Of a DNA stretch of 41,494 nt, positions 23,138 through 31,343 are shown in pieces. Origin of the DNA: Paenibacillus rigui (GTDB lineage Bacteria > Bacillota > Bacilli > Paenibacillales > NBRC-103111); contig NZ_NMQW01000048.1 of the NCBI RefSeq assembly GCF_002234615.1, positions 1 to 41,494 on the forward strand. Reading direction: 5' to 3'. The notes below the pieces were generated by a model. The model ran no database searches. It was not told where the DNA came from and saw only the letters and a list, made by a program, of their open reading frames with translations. Every line of letters starts with the position of its first letter. Within the stretch, counting starts at the first letter, position 1. A program made the translations under genes and the position numbers.

Positions 23138-23845
23138 ATGGGAGTATTTTCTAGAATTAAGGATATGACGAAAGCCTCGGTACATGAACTGCTGGATAAA
23201 GTGGAAGATCCGATTGTGATGCTCAATCAGTACCTTCGCGATATGGAAGAAGAGATTGCCCAGGCTGAAGTTACGGTAGCCCGTCAAATTGCGAACGAAC
23301 GCAAGCTGAAGGAGCGTTACGAGGAAGCGGTTCGTCTGACGGCACAGCGTGAGGAGCAAGCGAAGGAAGCCCTTCGTAACGGCCAGGAAGCATCGGCCCG
23401 TCAAGCATTGGAGCAGAAGCTGTACTACGAAGGTAAAATTGCCGAGTATGCCGATATGCATGAGCAATCCAAAGCACAAGCCGAGCAATTGGTTCAGCAG
23501 CTGCATGAAATGAAGGATGCCTTCTATCAAATGCGTAACAAACGCAGCGAGTTAATCTCCCGCGCTCAGCTGGCCAAAGCGAAGAAGCAGATGGCGGAAG
23601 TGACGGTCAGCAACGTGATCGAAGGAGGCAGCGCTGTGAAAGGCTTCCGCCGGATGGAGGAGAAGATCGTCGCATTGGAAGTGGAAGCGGAAATTGCACG
23701 CACCCCTTATGTGAGCGGCTCCTATGCTTCTACAGCAGCCTACACGCCGACAGGTCCGGTTGGAGCGGACGCAGCCAAGCAGCAAAAGGTCGACGACCAG
23801 CTGCAGCTGCTGCGGGAAAAGCTGAGCGCTGAGCAATCGCAATAA
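23138..23845 (+). CDS. PspA/LiaH-type protein, second copy
   Basis: A 235-residue PspA/IM30 protein, closer to LiaH/PspA than the first copy. It begins [20 protein letters not shown], then [18 protein letters not shown] (about 27-44), a signature of the family. A continuous charged coiled coil reaches about residue 180, followed by a flexible Ser/Thr/Gly linker (about 190-213) and a final helix. The ATG has AAAGGAGA 8 nt upstream. It starts one base after the pspC stop. Two divergent PspA paralogues in one operon may form mixed polymers; that is inference. Confidence 0.92.
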   Translation: MGVFSRIKDMTKASVHELLDKVEDPIVMLNQYLRDMEEEIAQAEVTVARQIANERKLKERYEEAVRLTAQREEQAKEALRNGQEASARQALEQKLYYEGKIAEYADMHEQSKAQAEQLVQQLHEMKDAFYQMRNKRSELISRAQLAKAKKQMAEVTVSNVIEGGSAVKGFRRMEEKIVALEVEAEIARTPYVSGSYASTAAYTPTGPVGADAAKQQKVDDQLQLLREKLSAEQSQ

Positions 23846-23867
23846 GACGAAGAGGACAAAATCCTCT

Positions 23868-23895
23868 TTGAGCCCCAAATAAATTATGATATGCT
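23868..23895 (+). promoter_or_regulatory. Internal promoter before liaF
   Basis: TTGAGC (23868-23873), a 16-nt spacer and TATGCT (23890-23895). A small hairpin AAGAGGA/TCCTCTT (about 23850-23868) just before it may attenuate read-through from the psp genes. This parallels the separate basal promoter of liaGFSR in B. subtilis. Confidence 0.45.
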
Positions 23896-23896
23896 A

Positions 23897-23950
23897 GGAA
23901 AGGCCAAAAGTCATATGGCACCTGAGGGCGCTAGCGACCTTGGCCTTTCC
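23897..23950 (+). promoter_or_regulatory. Leader stem-loop before liaF
   Basis: GGAAAGGCCAA (23897-23907) pairs perfectly with TTGGCCTTTCC (23940-23950) around a 32-nt loop. It starts 2 nt after the internal -10, so it would form at the very 5' end of that transcript and could stabilise it. There is no T run, so it is not a terminator. Confidence 0.55.
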
Positions 23951-24004
23951 GGCAGTACATACTATGAATGCGCCTAGAACCGGCAGAGAGAGGAGGCAGG
24001 ACGG

Positions 24005-24670
24005 ATGAGAAGAAAACACCCATTTCGTAACAACAATCGTAATGTGGCGCTTCTTTTGATCGGCATCGGCATATTTTTACTGGCTGAAGACCATGTTAGC
24101 TTCTTCACCGTAGTTGCTCTCCTGCTTATTTTTGTCGGTATCAATAAGATTCGTTCTTCCTCTGTGCGCAAAGGCTACGTTCTGATCGGGATTGGGCTGA
24201 TCATGTTGCTTGGCGGCAATCTTTCCTTGCTCCTTGCGGTTGTCCTGATCTCGCTTGGCTATTTCTACATCCGATCGAAGCAGCTGCACAGGGATGACAG
24301 CTACGTGAAGAAGCAGAGTCTGATCGAGAGCATCCGCTGGGGCCGCGAGCCTTGGATTTTGCGGAGCAGCTCGATTTGGAATATCGTCGGCGAGCTGCAA
24401 ATTGATATGACGTATGCGATTCCCGAGCAGAAGGAGACGACCATCGTTCTACAGGGAGTCATTGCGGATGTAGATATTATCGTTCCCGAGGATATGGGGG
24501 TATCCGTTACTTCCTCTGTCCTGATGGGCCAATCGGATATCGGGCCGAACAAGGAAGCGGGCCTGCTGAACAAAACCGTGTGGCAGTCCCCGAACTATGA
24601 AACGGCCGAGCATCAGGTGAAAATTATTATTTCTTACATTATCGGAGATATCGATATTAAGGTTGTATAA
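24005..24670 (+). CDS. liaF: LiaF, inhibitor of the LiaRS system
   Basis: A 221-residue membrane protein. Four short hydrophobic segments lie in residues 14-90, then the cytoplasmic 'cell wall-active antibiotics response' domain (about 115-221), rich in beta strands with repeated IVLQGVIADVDIIVPEDMGV and ending IIGDIDIKVV. In Bacillus, LiaF keeps the kinase LiaS off until cell-envelope damage occurs. The next two genes encode LiaS and LiaR homologues, which fixes the assignment. The start has only a modest GAGAGGAGG about 9-15 nt upstream. Confidence 0.92.
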   Translation: MRRKHPFRNNNRNVALLLIGIGIFLLAEDHVSFFTVVALLLIFVGINKIRSSSVRKGYVLIGIGLIMLLGGNLSLLLAVVLISLGYFYIRSKQLHRDDSYVKKQSLIESIRWGREPWILRSSSIWNIVGELQIDMTYAIPEQKETTIVLQGVIADVDIIVPEDMGVSVTSSVLMGQSDIGPNKEAGLLNKTVWQSPNYETAEHQVKIIISYIIGDIDIKVV

Positions 24671-24692
24671 CCCTCAGGGAGGATTTGAATCC

Positions 24693-25772
24693 ATGGAAGG
24701 GCATGATAAACGTCTGACGAATATGATATGGCGAAGCATGGGTGAGTCCGTTGTACTCAGCCTTCTTCTGTTTGGCGTCATCGTGTACTTTCTAAGTTCA
24801 AACGGCTACATTAAGGAGTTCACGTCGTGGCAGGAAGGCGTCAAGCTGAGCCTGATGCTGATTGTGATCGTCTCCTTCATCGGAGGGACCTACGGATTAT
24901 GGTACAGCAGCAAGATGAAACGCCGGCTGGAGCAGCTTCGCGAAGCGATGCTTTCTTTGGAAAAAGGAAATCTGAGCCGTACCGTCCCGCCGCTTGGCGA
25001 GGATGAGATCGGTCGGCTCGGCGATCAGTTAAATGTGATTACCAAGAAGTGGGAGGAACAGGTCACTTCGCTGCAGCGCTTATCGAACAACAACGCCCAG
25101 CTTGCGCAGAAGGCGAAATATTCGGCCATCGTAGAGGAAAGGCAGCGCCTTGCCCGGGAGCTGCATGATGCGGTCAGCCAGCAGCTGTTCGCGATCTCGA
25201 TGACGGCGACGGCGGTAGGGCGGACGCTGGAAAAAGATTTTGACAAAGCGCAGCGGCAAATTTACCTTATCGAGGAAATGGCTTCTGTGGCCCAATCCGA
25301 GATGCGGGCGCTGCTGCTGCATTTGCGGCCGGTTCATTTGGAAGGAAAGCATTTGGCCGAGGGTGTCGTCGAGCTGCTGCAAGAGCTGTCGTTGAAGGTG
25401 CCGATGGAAATTTCCTGGGAGCTGGATGAGCAGGTGCAGCTGCCGAAAGGCATTGAGGATCACCTGTTCCGTATTGTGCAGGAGGCGTTATCCAACGCGC
25501 TGCGGCATTCGAAGGCGACAAAGCTGGAGGTGCGGCTGACCCATCCGACAAGCGATGCGATCCGGCTGATGATCCGGGACAACGGAGTAGGCTTTGATCT
25601 GGATGCGAAAAAGCACGCTTCCTATGGGATTGTAACCATGAAAGAAAGAGTGAACGAAATCGGCGGATCGCTCAATCTGATAACGGCCGCGGGCAAAGGA
25701 ACGCGGATCGATATTCGTGTGCCGATTATGGCGGAAGGAGGAGAAGGCTTTGGAGAACGAGACGGTGATTAA
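24693..25772 (+). CDS. liaS: LiaS-type sensor histidine kinase
   Basis: A 359-residue kinase with two membrane spans (about 16-33 and 52-70) and almost no extracellular loop, the intramembrane-sensing layout. A HAMP domain (about 72-125) follows, then a HisKA_3 dimerisation domain with His158 in ARELHDAVSQQLF. The ATPase domain has EALSNALRHS and DNGVGFD. The ATG at 24693 has GGGAGG 9 nt upstream; an earlier in-frame reading lacks a site. Its 3' end overlaps liaR by 23 nt. It should phosphorylate the LiaR homologue in response to lipid II-cycle or membrane damage. Confidence 0.93.
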   Translation: MEGHDKRLTNMIWRSMGESVVLSLLLFGVIVYFLSSNGYIKEFTSWQEGVKLSLMLIVIVSFIGGTYGLWYSSKMKRRLEQLREAMLSLEKGNLSRTVPPLGEDEIGRLGDQLNVITKKWEEQVTSLQRLSNNNAQLAQKAKYSAIVEERQRLARELHDAVSQQLFAISMTATAVGRTLEKDFDKAQRQIYLIEEMASVAQSEMRALLLHLRPVHLEGKHLAEGVVELLQELSLKVPMEISWELDEQVQLPKGIEDHLFRIVQEALSNALRHSKATKLEVRLTHPTSDAIRLMIRDNGVGFDLDAKKHASYGIVTMKERVNEIGGSLNLITAAGKGTRIDIRVPIMAEGGEGFGERDGD

Positions 25773-26400
25773 GGTGCTGCTGGTGGATGATCATGAAATG
25801 GTGCGCATCGGCCTGGCTGCCGTGCTGAGCACGGAGGACGATATTGAGGTGGTAGGCGAAGCGAGCAACGGTGCGGAGGGCATTCGGCTGGCGCAGGAGT
25901 ACAAGCCCGATGTCGTATTGATGGACCTGGTGATGGAGGGGATGGACGGGATCGAAACGACCCGCCGCCTGCTGCAGCTGTACCCGGAATGCAAGGTCAT
26001 CGTGCTGACGAGCTTTTTGGATGATGAGAAAATGTATCCCGTTATCGAAGCGGGGGCATTCAGCTACTTGCTCAAAACGTCGCGTGCCGCCGAAATCGCC
26101 CAAGCGATCCGCGCCGCGGTGAAAGGGCAGTCGATCCTGGAGTCCCAGGTGGCCTCCAAAATTATGAACCGGTTCCGCCAGCCGAAGCCTCAAGCCGCGG
26201 CGCACGAGGAGCTGACGGAGCGGGAGATGGAAGTGCTGCGCCTCATCGCCTCCGGCAAATCCAATCAAGATGTGGCGGATGAGCTGTTCATCGGCATTAA
26301 GACGGTCAAGTTCCATGTCACGAATATTTTGGCGAAGCTGGGGGTTGAGGACCGGACACAGGCGGCGATTTATGCATTCAAGAACGGGTTGGTTGAGTAA
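25750..26400 (+). CDS. liaR: LiaR-type response regulator
   Basis: A 216-residue NarL/FixJ regulator. The receiver domain has the acidic pair Asp13-Asp14, phospho-acceptor Asp59 in DVVLMDLVMEGMDGIE, and Lys in YLLKTS. The LuxR-type HTH (about 148-210) contains LTEREMEVLRLIASGKSNQDVADELFI. It closely resembles B. subtilis LiaR (VRxGLAAVL, VMEGMDGIE, LKTSRAAEIA). The start is TTG at 25750, 8 nt after AAGGAGGA, inside the end of liaS. It likely activates the promoter before the LiaI-like gene, making this an autoregulated operon. Confidence 0.93.
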   Translation: MENETVIKVLLVDDHEMVRIGLAAVLSTEDDIEVVGEASNGAEGIRLAQEYKPDVVLMDLVMEGMDGIETTRRLLQLYPECKVIVLTSFLDDEKMYPVIEAGAFSYLLKTSRAAEIAQAIRAAVKGQSILESQVASKIMNRFRQPKPQAAAHEELTEREMEVLRLIASGKSNQDVADELFIGIKTVKFHVTNILAKLGVEDRTQAAIYAFKNGLVE

Positions 26401-26436
26401 CGCCGACCTTCGTTTGCCATCCCCCAAAAAACAGGC

Positions 26437-26712
26437 GAGTCGGTTCCTGAATTCCGCGCGTTCGTAATAATATAGCTGCAAAAAGCATCCATCCATGAAG
26501 GTTGATGTGATCAAGTCCCCAAGCAGTTCCTCCCGTAGGATACCTTCCTGTATACCCGCTTTGAAAATGACCTGAAGCCTATCGGTCAATGTCTTCTCCG
26601 AATCCATAAACCGGCGGTGCAGCTGCTCCTGCAAAAAGGACGGCGGAAACAGCATCGCCTGTTTGAGGAGGTCACCTTTTCTTCCTCTAACAAATGAATC
26701 CTCAACGGAGAC
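26437..26712 (-). pseudogene. TetR-family regulator remnant
   Basis: The minus-strand frame after a stop at 26713-26715 reads like the C-terminal ligand-binding part of a TetR regulator: DLLKQAMLFPPSFLQEQL, FKAGIQEGILR (a common TetR C-domain pattern) and TSTFMDGCFLQLYYYERAEF. There is no helix-turn-helix and no usable start. The frame runs on antisense into liaR, so the true C-terminus is missing too. I read it as a decayed fragment pressed against the 3' end of the Lia operon. Confidence 0.5.
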
Positions 26713-26756
26713 TTAGAAGACCTGGCCGCCCATAGTGTTTATCGATATTAGTCATT

Positions 26757-26790
26757 AATTGCCGCGAGTAACAACGCGGCAATTTTTTAT
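26757..26790 (+). terminator. Terminator downstream of the Lia operon
   Basis: Perfect stem AATTGCCGCG/CGCGGCAATT around AGTAACAA, followed by TTTTATTTT. It lies 355 nt after liaR, beyond the TetR remnant, and is probably the first strong stop for plus-strand transcripts here. Confidence 0.85.
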
Positions 26791-26866
26791 TTTCCGGATT
26801 TTCACTTTTTCCCTTTACTGGACAGTGTAAAGTTTCACGTTTAAGAAACAAGCGAAAAAGCGATTG

Positions 26867-26998
26867 ACGCAAATAAGACACGACCGTCGTTTCCAGAGCC
26901 AGATCGGTGCTGACGAGAATCGAAAGACGGTCGCCGTGCCGAACAAGGACGTAGCGCAGCTCTTGATAGAGGCCCTGTCCCCATAACAAATCAAGTCA
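26867..26998 (-). pseudogene. Transposase fragment, left of ABC cassette
   Basis: The minus-strand frame encodes LLWGQGLYQELRYVLVRHG followed by RLSILVSTDLALE. This resembles the central part of an IS4-like DDE transposase (usual pattern: YVLV...YILVSTDLTL before the RFxIE region). The frame then loses similarity after about 26867, and no terminal repeats or full ORF are present. It ends about 15 bp before the permease stop codon. Assignment is from remembered family patterns. Confidence 0.5.
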
Positions 26999-27012
26999 AT
27001 ATCGGTTTTGAA

Positions 27013-29592
27013 TCAAGTCAGATCATCCCGAAGCGCGTCAATAATATTTTCTTTTTTGATCTTGCTAATGGCATACAGCATGGTAATGAACACGATAAAG
27101 AGCACGCTGAACACGCTGATTGCCATACTTCCCCATGGGAACACAAAACGGATATTATCTGCCCCGCCGATGACCATCTCTCTGTGAATCAGCCAAGAAG
27201 AGATTGCCGCTAGGGGAAGCCCGAACATGAGCGCCCTCATGCCATAAAAGGCACACTCAAAATTCATCATCTTTTGGAAATCGCGTTCAGACATCCCCAC
27301 AGAGCGGAGCATAGCAAGCTCCCGTCGGCGCAGCTTGATATTCGTGGAAATCGTGTTGAACACATTGGCAACCGCAATCAGTGAAATCATAATGATAAAA
27401 GTATAAGCGAACACGTTGGCAATGAATATCATATTGCGGTTCTGATCAAGCAATTCAGAGAAATTGAGCAGGGTATAACTGGATGTAATTCCCTGATCCT
27501 GAATCATCGTTTTCATTTCAGCCGTCGACTGTGTAGGATGCTCTGACCGAAAGGTCAAGGCCTTAATAGCCACATGAGTACCTTGGGCTTCAAACTTCTC
27601 TATGAGCGAATAAGGGGCCATCACCTTAAAATAAAACGGATTCTTCGACCCGGAGTCTCCTGGGATCGGGGGGCCATCAGACGGCACGATATTGACGAAC
27701 GTAATGCTTACATTTCGCCCCTGTTCCATTTTCGGCTTGCCATTTGTTTCGGGAGTGATGGTCAAATTCAAGGAAGAACTCTTGAACATATCACTTAGCT
27801 GGTCAACCTTCATCTGATTGGCCTTGTCTACCATTTTGGCAACGGCAATCAGTTTCGCGTTTTGCCCGGTATATTTCTCTGCAGGCAAGCCGAGGTCCTG
27901 GACAATATTCAGATAGGCGGTGTCATCAAGAAATTGGATGTTCATGGGTAGAAGAACCGTTTCGTCCGGCGAGTGGGAACTCTGGCTTTCCCAGTAAGCA
28001 TCTGAAAGATCGCTTGCTTTGGCAACGCCTGAATACTTCATGAGCGCTTGATACGAGCTTTCGTAGACCCCGTCGGCGGTTTTAAGTTTGTCGTAAAGCG
28101 ACAACATTTCGCTATCGCCCATGTCCTGCGTGGCCAAGCTGATGTCAATGTCAGTAGCCACTACTGCCCGCTTCGACGCCTGCTTCAGATCCGTTACAAA
28201 AGCACTTGCCGATATAAACAGCACTACGCTTAAAACAAGCGACAGCACAATGCTGCGATAGCGTTTCTTGTTTCTTTTAAAATTCTTTAGCGCAAGGGTT
28301 CCCTCCAAACCGTAAATACGCTGCGCCAGCTTTGACGTTTTCACGGCTTTGGATTCAACTTTGACCTCGTTCGTCTGGCGAATACTCTCCATCACGGGCG
28401 TATTTGCGGCCTTCCTGGCCGGGATATAGGCCGAAATCAGGATCGTAACCATGCTGACCGCCGCCGCAACGACAATGGCAGGGATGGACACCGTCAAGGT
28501 AAAAGGGACGTTGCTGTAGATAATACTTTCAAAATTTTTGGCTACAACGGAAATCACAAGCCCAATGCTGCCTATGCCAACGATAACGCCAATGGGTATA
28601 CCTGCCGCACCGATACAAAGCCCCTCAAACAGCACCGAATTTCGCAGTTGCTTTGCCGTGGCTCCCACCGACGAAAGAATCCCGAACTGGCGTGTGCGTT
28701 CGTTCAGCGAGATGGTGAACGCGTTATAAATCAGAAATATCGAGCCGATCATGATGATGGTGACCACAATGCCGCCAACCGCGTACAAAAACGTGTTGAA
28801 TATATTATCATCCGACAGACCCATAAAGCGCAGCACATTATCGTTAAATACATAAGCTTCGGTTCCGGCTGTGCTGCTTGCGTAAGCATGAACCCCACGC
28901 GGATTTGTAAGTTTGACAAATAGGCTGAAGCTGTCCGCTTTATCCCTAGTATCTGCTTTTGTGATCAAGGTATATCCCGGCGCGGAAGCCTCCTCAAAGT
29001 AGGCTTTTTGGTAGATACCGACAACCGTGTAAGTTCTCTTGGCTTTTGGTACAAGCGTTTCTTTTCCGGAAATGTAAGGGGCGTGTTGGCCGAGATTCTT
29101 GTCGCCATTCATGCGGCTTCCAACATCAAGTGAAAGCTTGTCACCAACCGGGAATTTAACGCCGCCCTTTACTTCGACGCTCATCGGAACAAGAATCTCT
29201 CCGCTGTTTTCAGGCAGCCTGCCGGACATCAGGTTGATGGGCACGGTATCGAAGGTTTTCTTGCTAAATCCGGTTATAAAAAGATACGGCTTGTTGGGGC
29301 TTTGCCCGCCATTAAGCGCTGCGTAGCCGATATTCTCAAATGCTGCAGTGTTAGCGACTCCCTTGTCGCGGGTTCGTTCCTGTACGAAAGAAGAATCAAC
29401 GTCCACAAACTCAACGTGCCAATCGCCGTATTTCTGGGCCGCGCCGTTTGTCATATAGTTCAACAGAGAAACGCCAAAGGTGAGTACGCCCGTGATCATA
29501 GCAGCGGACAGAATAACTCCGATAATCGTGACAATCGTTCGGGTGCGACTCTTTTTCAAGCTTTGTAGGGTAACTTTGTTGAAAATGTTCAT
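27013..29592 (-). CDS. FtsX/MacB-type ABC transporter permease
   Basis: An 859-residue membrane protein with duplicated FtsX architecture. An N-terminal span (about 18-40) and a large extracytoplasmic domain (about 45-270) are followed by three spans (about 275-405, with SLNERTRQFGILSSVGATAKQL). A second N-terminal-like span (about 440-465), a second extracellular domain (about 470-720) and three more spans (with RRRELAMLRSVGMSERDFQ) follow. Such permeases pair with a LolD/MacB ATPase and move or extract lipopeptides, bacteriocins or other envelope substrates rather than importing solutes. The start overlaps the ATPase stop (ATGA). Codon use looks less GC-rich than in the neighbouring core genes. 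Confidence 0.9.
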   Translation of the reverse strand: MNIFNKVTLQSLKKSRTRTIVTIIGVILSAAMITGVLTFGVSLLNYMTNGAAQKYGDWHVEFVDVDSSFVQERTRDKGVANTAAFENIGYAALNGGQSPNKPYLFITGFSKKTFDTVPINLMSGRLPENSGEILVPMSVEVKGGVKFPVGDKLSLDVGSRMNGDKNLGQHAPYISGKETLVPKAKRTYTVVGIYQKAYFEEASAPGYTLITKADTRDKADSFSLFVKLTNPRGVHAYASSTAGTEAYVFNDNVLRFMGLSDDNIFNTFLYAVGGIVVTIIMIGSIFLIYNAFTISLNERTRQFGILSSVGATAKQLRNSVLFEGLCIGAAGIPIGVIVGIGSIGLVISVVAKNFESIIYSNVPFTLTVSIPAIVVAAAVSMVTILISAYIPARKAANTPVMESIRQTNEVKVESKAVKTSKLAQRIYGLEGTLALKNFKRNKKRYRSIVLSLVLSVVLFISASAFVTDLKQASKRAVVATDIDISLATQDMGDSEMLSLYDKLKTADGVYESSYQALMKYSGVAKASDLSDAYWESQSSHSPDETVLLPMNIQFLDDTAYLNIVQDLGLPAEKYTGQNAKLIAVAKMVDKANQMKVDQLSDMFKSSSLNLTITPETNGKPKMEQGRNVSITFVNIVPSDGPPIPGDSGSKNPFYFKVMAPYSLIEKFEAQGTHVAIKALTFRSEHPTQSTAEMKTMIQDQGITSSYTLLNFSELLDQNRNMIFIANVFAYTFIIMISLIAVANVFNTISTNIKLRRRELAMLRSVGMSERDFQKMMNFECAFYGMRALMFGLPLAAISSWLIHREMVIGGADNIRFVFPWGSMAISVFSVLFIVFITMLYAISKIKKENIIDALRDDLT

Positions 29593-30272
29593 GGCCGTAC
29601 CCTCTCGTCTCGCACGACTTTGCCGTCTGATATACCGATAATGCGGTCTGCTTGCAGCGCGATATTTTCGTCATGAGTGACGAGGAGCAGGGTCTGCCGA
29701 TATTTTTGATTGCTTTCTTTCAGCAGCTTGATGATTTCATGACCATTCCGGCTGTCCAAACTGCCCGTGGGTTCGTCGGCAAGCATGACCGCTGGGGCGT
29801 TCATTAAAGCGCGTCCTATGGAAACGCGCTGCTGCTGACCGCCCGAAAGCTGATTGGGTAAATGCGTTTTGCGGTCTTTTAGCCCCAGCATTTCGAGTAG
29901 GTCATTCAGCCGTTCCTCGTTGACCTTCCGCTTGTCCATCAGGATAGGCAAAGTGATGTTTTCCACCACATTCAGCGTCGGAATGAGGTTGTGAAACTGG
30001 TAAATCAGCCCCACCTGCCGCCTGCGGAAAATGGCGAGTTTTTCATTACTTTGGGCATATACATCCTGCCCGTTCAAATACACCTTTCCGCTTGTCGGAA
30101 CGTCCACGCCGCCGATGATGTGAAGCAATGTGGATTTACCGGAGCCGGAGGAGCCGATGATTGCGGTAAACTCCCCCTTTTCGATTGTAAGCGAAACATG
30201 GTCCAGCGCGGTAACTTGGCTTTCGCCCTTGCCGTAGACCTTGCATAAATTTTCAATTTTTAAGAACTCCAT
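29589..30272 (-). CDS. ABC transporter ATPase, MacB/LolD type
   Basis: A 227-residue nucleotide-binding subunit. Walker A GSSGSGKST (about 39-47), Q-loop IYQFHNLIP, signature LSGGQQQRV (about 142-150), Walker B VMLADEPTG and switch His in LLVTHDENIA are intact. It belongs to the small ATPases that work with FtsX-type permeases. AAAAGGAG lies 9 nt before the ATG. An 81-nt gap separates it from the kinase gene upstream, and this gap contains overlapping inverted repeats that may bind the adjacent response regulator. Confidence 0.95.
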   Translation of the reverse strand: MEFLKIENLCKVYGKGESQVTALDHVSLTIEKGEFTAIIGSSGSGKSTLLHIIGGVDVPTSGKVYLNGQDVYAQSNEKLAIFRRRQVGLIYQFHNLIPTLNVVENITLPILMDKRKVNEERLNDLLEMLGLKDRKTHLPNQLSGGQQQRVSIGRALMNAPAVMLADEPTGSLDSRNGHEIIKLLKESNQKYRQTLLLVTHDENIALQADRIIGISDGKVVRDERVRP

Positions 30273-30324
30273 TAATTGAGTCTCCTTTTTGTGTTTTACC
30301 CATATAATAGAGCCTTCAACTTAC

Positions 30325-30357
30325 ATCTCTGTGACTTTCCGGTGAGAGATTAGTCAC
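30325..30357. promoter_or_regulatory. Overlapping inverted repeats before the ABC genes
   Basis: ATCTCT (30325-30330) faces AGAGAT (30345-30350), and GTGACT (30331-30336) faces AGTCAC (30352-30357), giving two interleaved inverted repeats. The second overlaps the kinase stop codon. They lie about 60 nt upstream of the ATPase start, a usual place for a response-regulator site in transporter modules that sit next to their two-component system. A competing RNA hairpin is an alternative. Confidence 0.35.
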
Positions 30358-31343
30358 TTTGGGAAACGAATGGCAAAGTTCGCACCGCCCTGCGGGTGAT
30401 TTTTTGCGGTAATCGTTCCTCCTTGCCGTGTTATAATCATCTTACAGAGAGCCAATCCAATCCCGTATCCTGTAGCGTTTGGGTTTTTCCCACGATAAAA
30501 CCTGTCAAACAGGCAGGGTAAATCTTCTTTTTCAAAGCCCGCGCCGCTGTCGTGGATGACAATCTCGGTAAACAGTGGGCTCTCCCTGCAAACAATCTCA
30601 ATCTTCCCGTTCTCGCCTGCGCTTTCTATGCAATTTTTGAGGATGTTTTGAATTGCTTCCGAAAGCCAACCTGAATCGCCCTGAATAATCATCCCTTTCG
30701 GTGCATCTATTTGCAAATCAATATCGTGCAGTTCCATTGGGATTAGGAACGGGCGAAGCGCGGCGCAGATCAAGTTGTTTACATCGATCTGCTTGCTTTG
30801 AAACACCACAATGCCCGCGTCCAAGCGGGATAATCTCAATAGAGAAGTAATCAGCCAATCCATCCGTACAAGCAATTCCTCTGTTTCCCGTACAAATGCT
30901 TTCCGCTCGTTTTCATCAGGGTTATTCGCTAACAATGACAGAATGAGGTTCGCGGATGTGAGCGGAGTTCGGAGTTGGTGGGCTATGTCGGCTAGCGAAT
31001 CGGCAAGATGTTCTTTTTCTTTTTTCAGCGCGTCGTTCTGCTCGCGAATACGCAGCATCATTTTTGTTATCTCGCTGTGCAGAATGGAAAGTTCGCCCTC
31101 GTCTGATTCACCAATATACAGATGGTCAGCATTATGTAGCACAAGGTCGATTTGATTTGAAATCCGCGCAATGTTTTTGTATCGGGCTTTGGTAAACGCG
31201 AAAAACGCTGTGCCAAAGGCGGCGGCAGAAGCAATGGCAAGGATTCCTGCCGCCGTATTGATTGCAAATCCCAGCATTACAGCGGCGGCGGCCAGTAAGG
31301 AGAAACAAATGGTAAACTGCCGAAACTCTTTATTCCGAAGCAT
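30354..31343 (-). CDS. Sensor histidine kinase of the ABC module
   Basis: A 329-residue kinase with two adjacent membrane spans (about 10-28 and 30-50) and almost no extracellular loop, as in kinases that sense through a partner transporter. HisKA has His122 in ADIAHQLRTPLTSANLIL. The ATPase domain has the N box (IQNILKNCIES), DSGAGF and GYGIGLALC. It starts with GGGAGG 6 nt before the ATG and overlaps the response regulator gene by 14 nt. It probably activates the adjacent regulator when the transporter meets its substrate; this is inferred from the module layout. Confidence 0.92.
   Translation of the reverse strand: MLRNKEFRQFTICFSLLAAAAVMLGFAINTAAGILAIASAAAFGTAFFAFTKARYKNIARISNQIDLVLHNADHLYIGESDEGELSILHSEITKMMLRIREQNDALKKEKEHLADSLADIAHQLRTPLTSANLILSLLANNPDENERKAFVRETEELLVRMDWLITSLLRLSRLDAGIVVFQSKQIDVNNLICAALRPFLIPMELHDIDLQIDAPKGMIIQGDSGWLSEAIQNILKNCIESAGENGKIEIVCRESPLFTEIVIHDSGAGFEKEDLPCLFDRFYRGKNPNATGYGIGLALCKMIITRQGGTITAKNHPQGGANFAIRFPK

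Noticed and set aside
25726-26655. A 309-codon minus-strand gene across liaR
   Set aside because: Only its first quarter looks like a TetR remnant; the rest is the antisense of liaR and has no family pattern.
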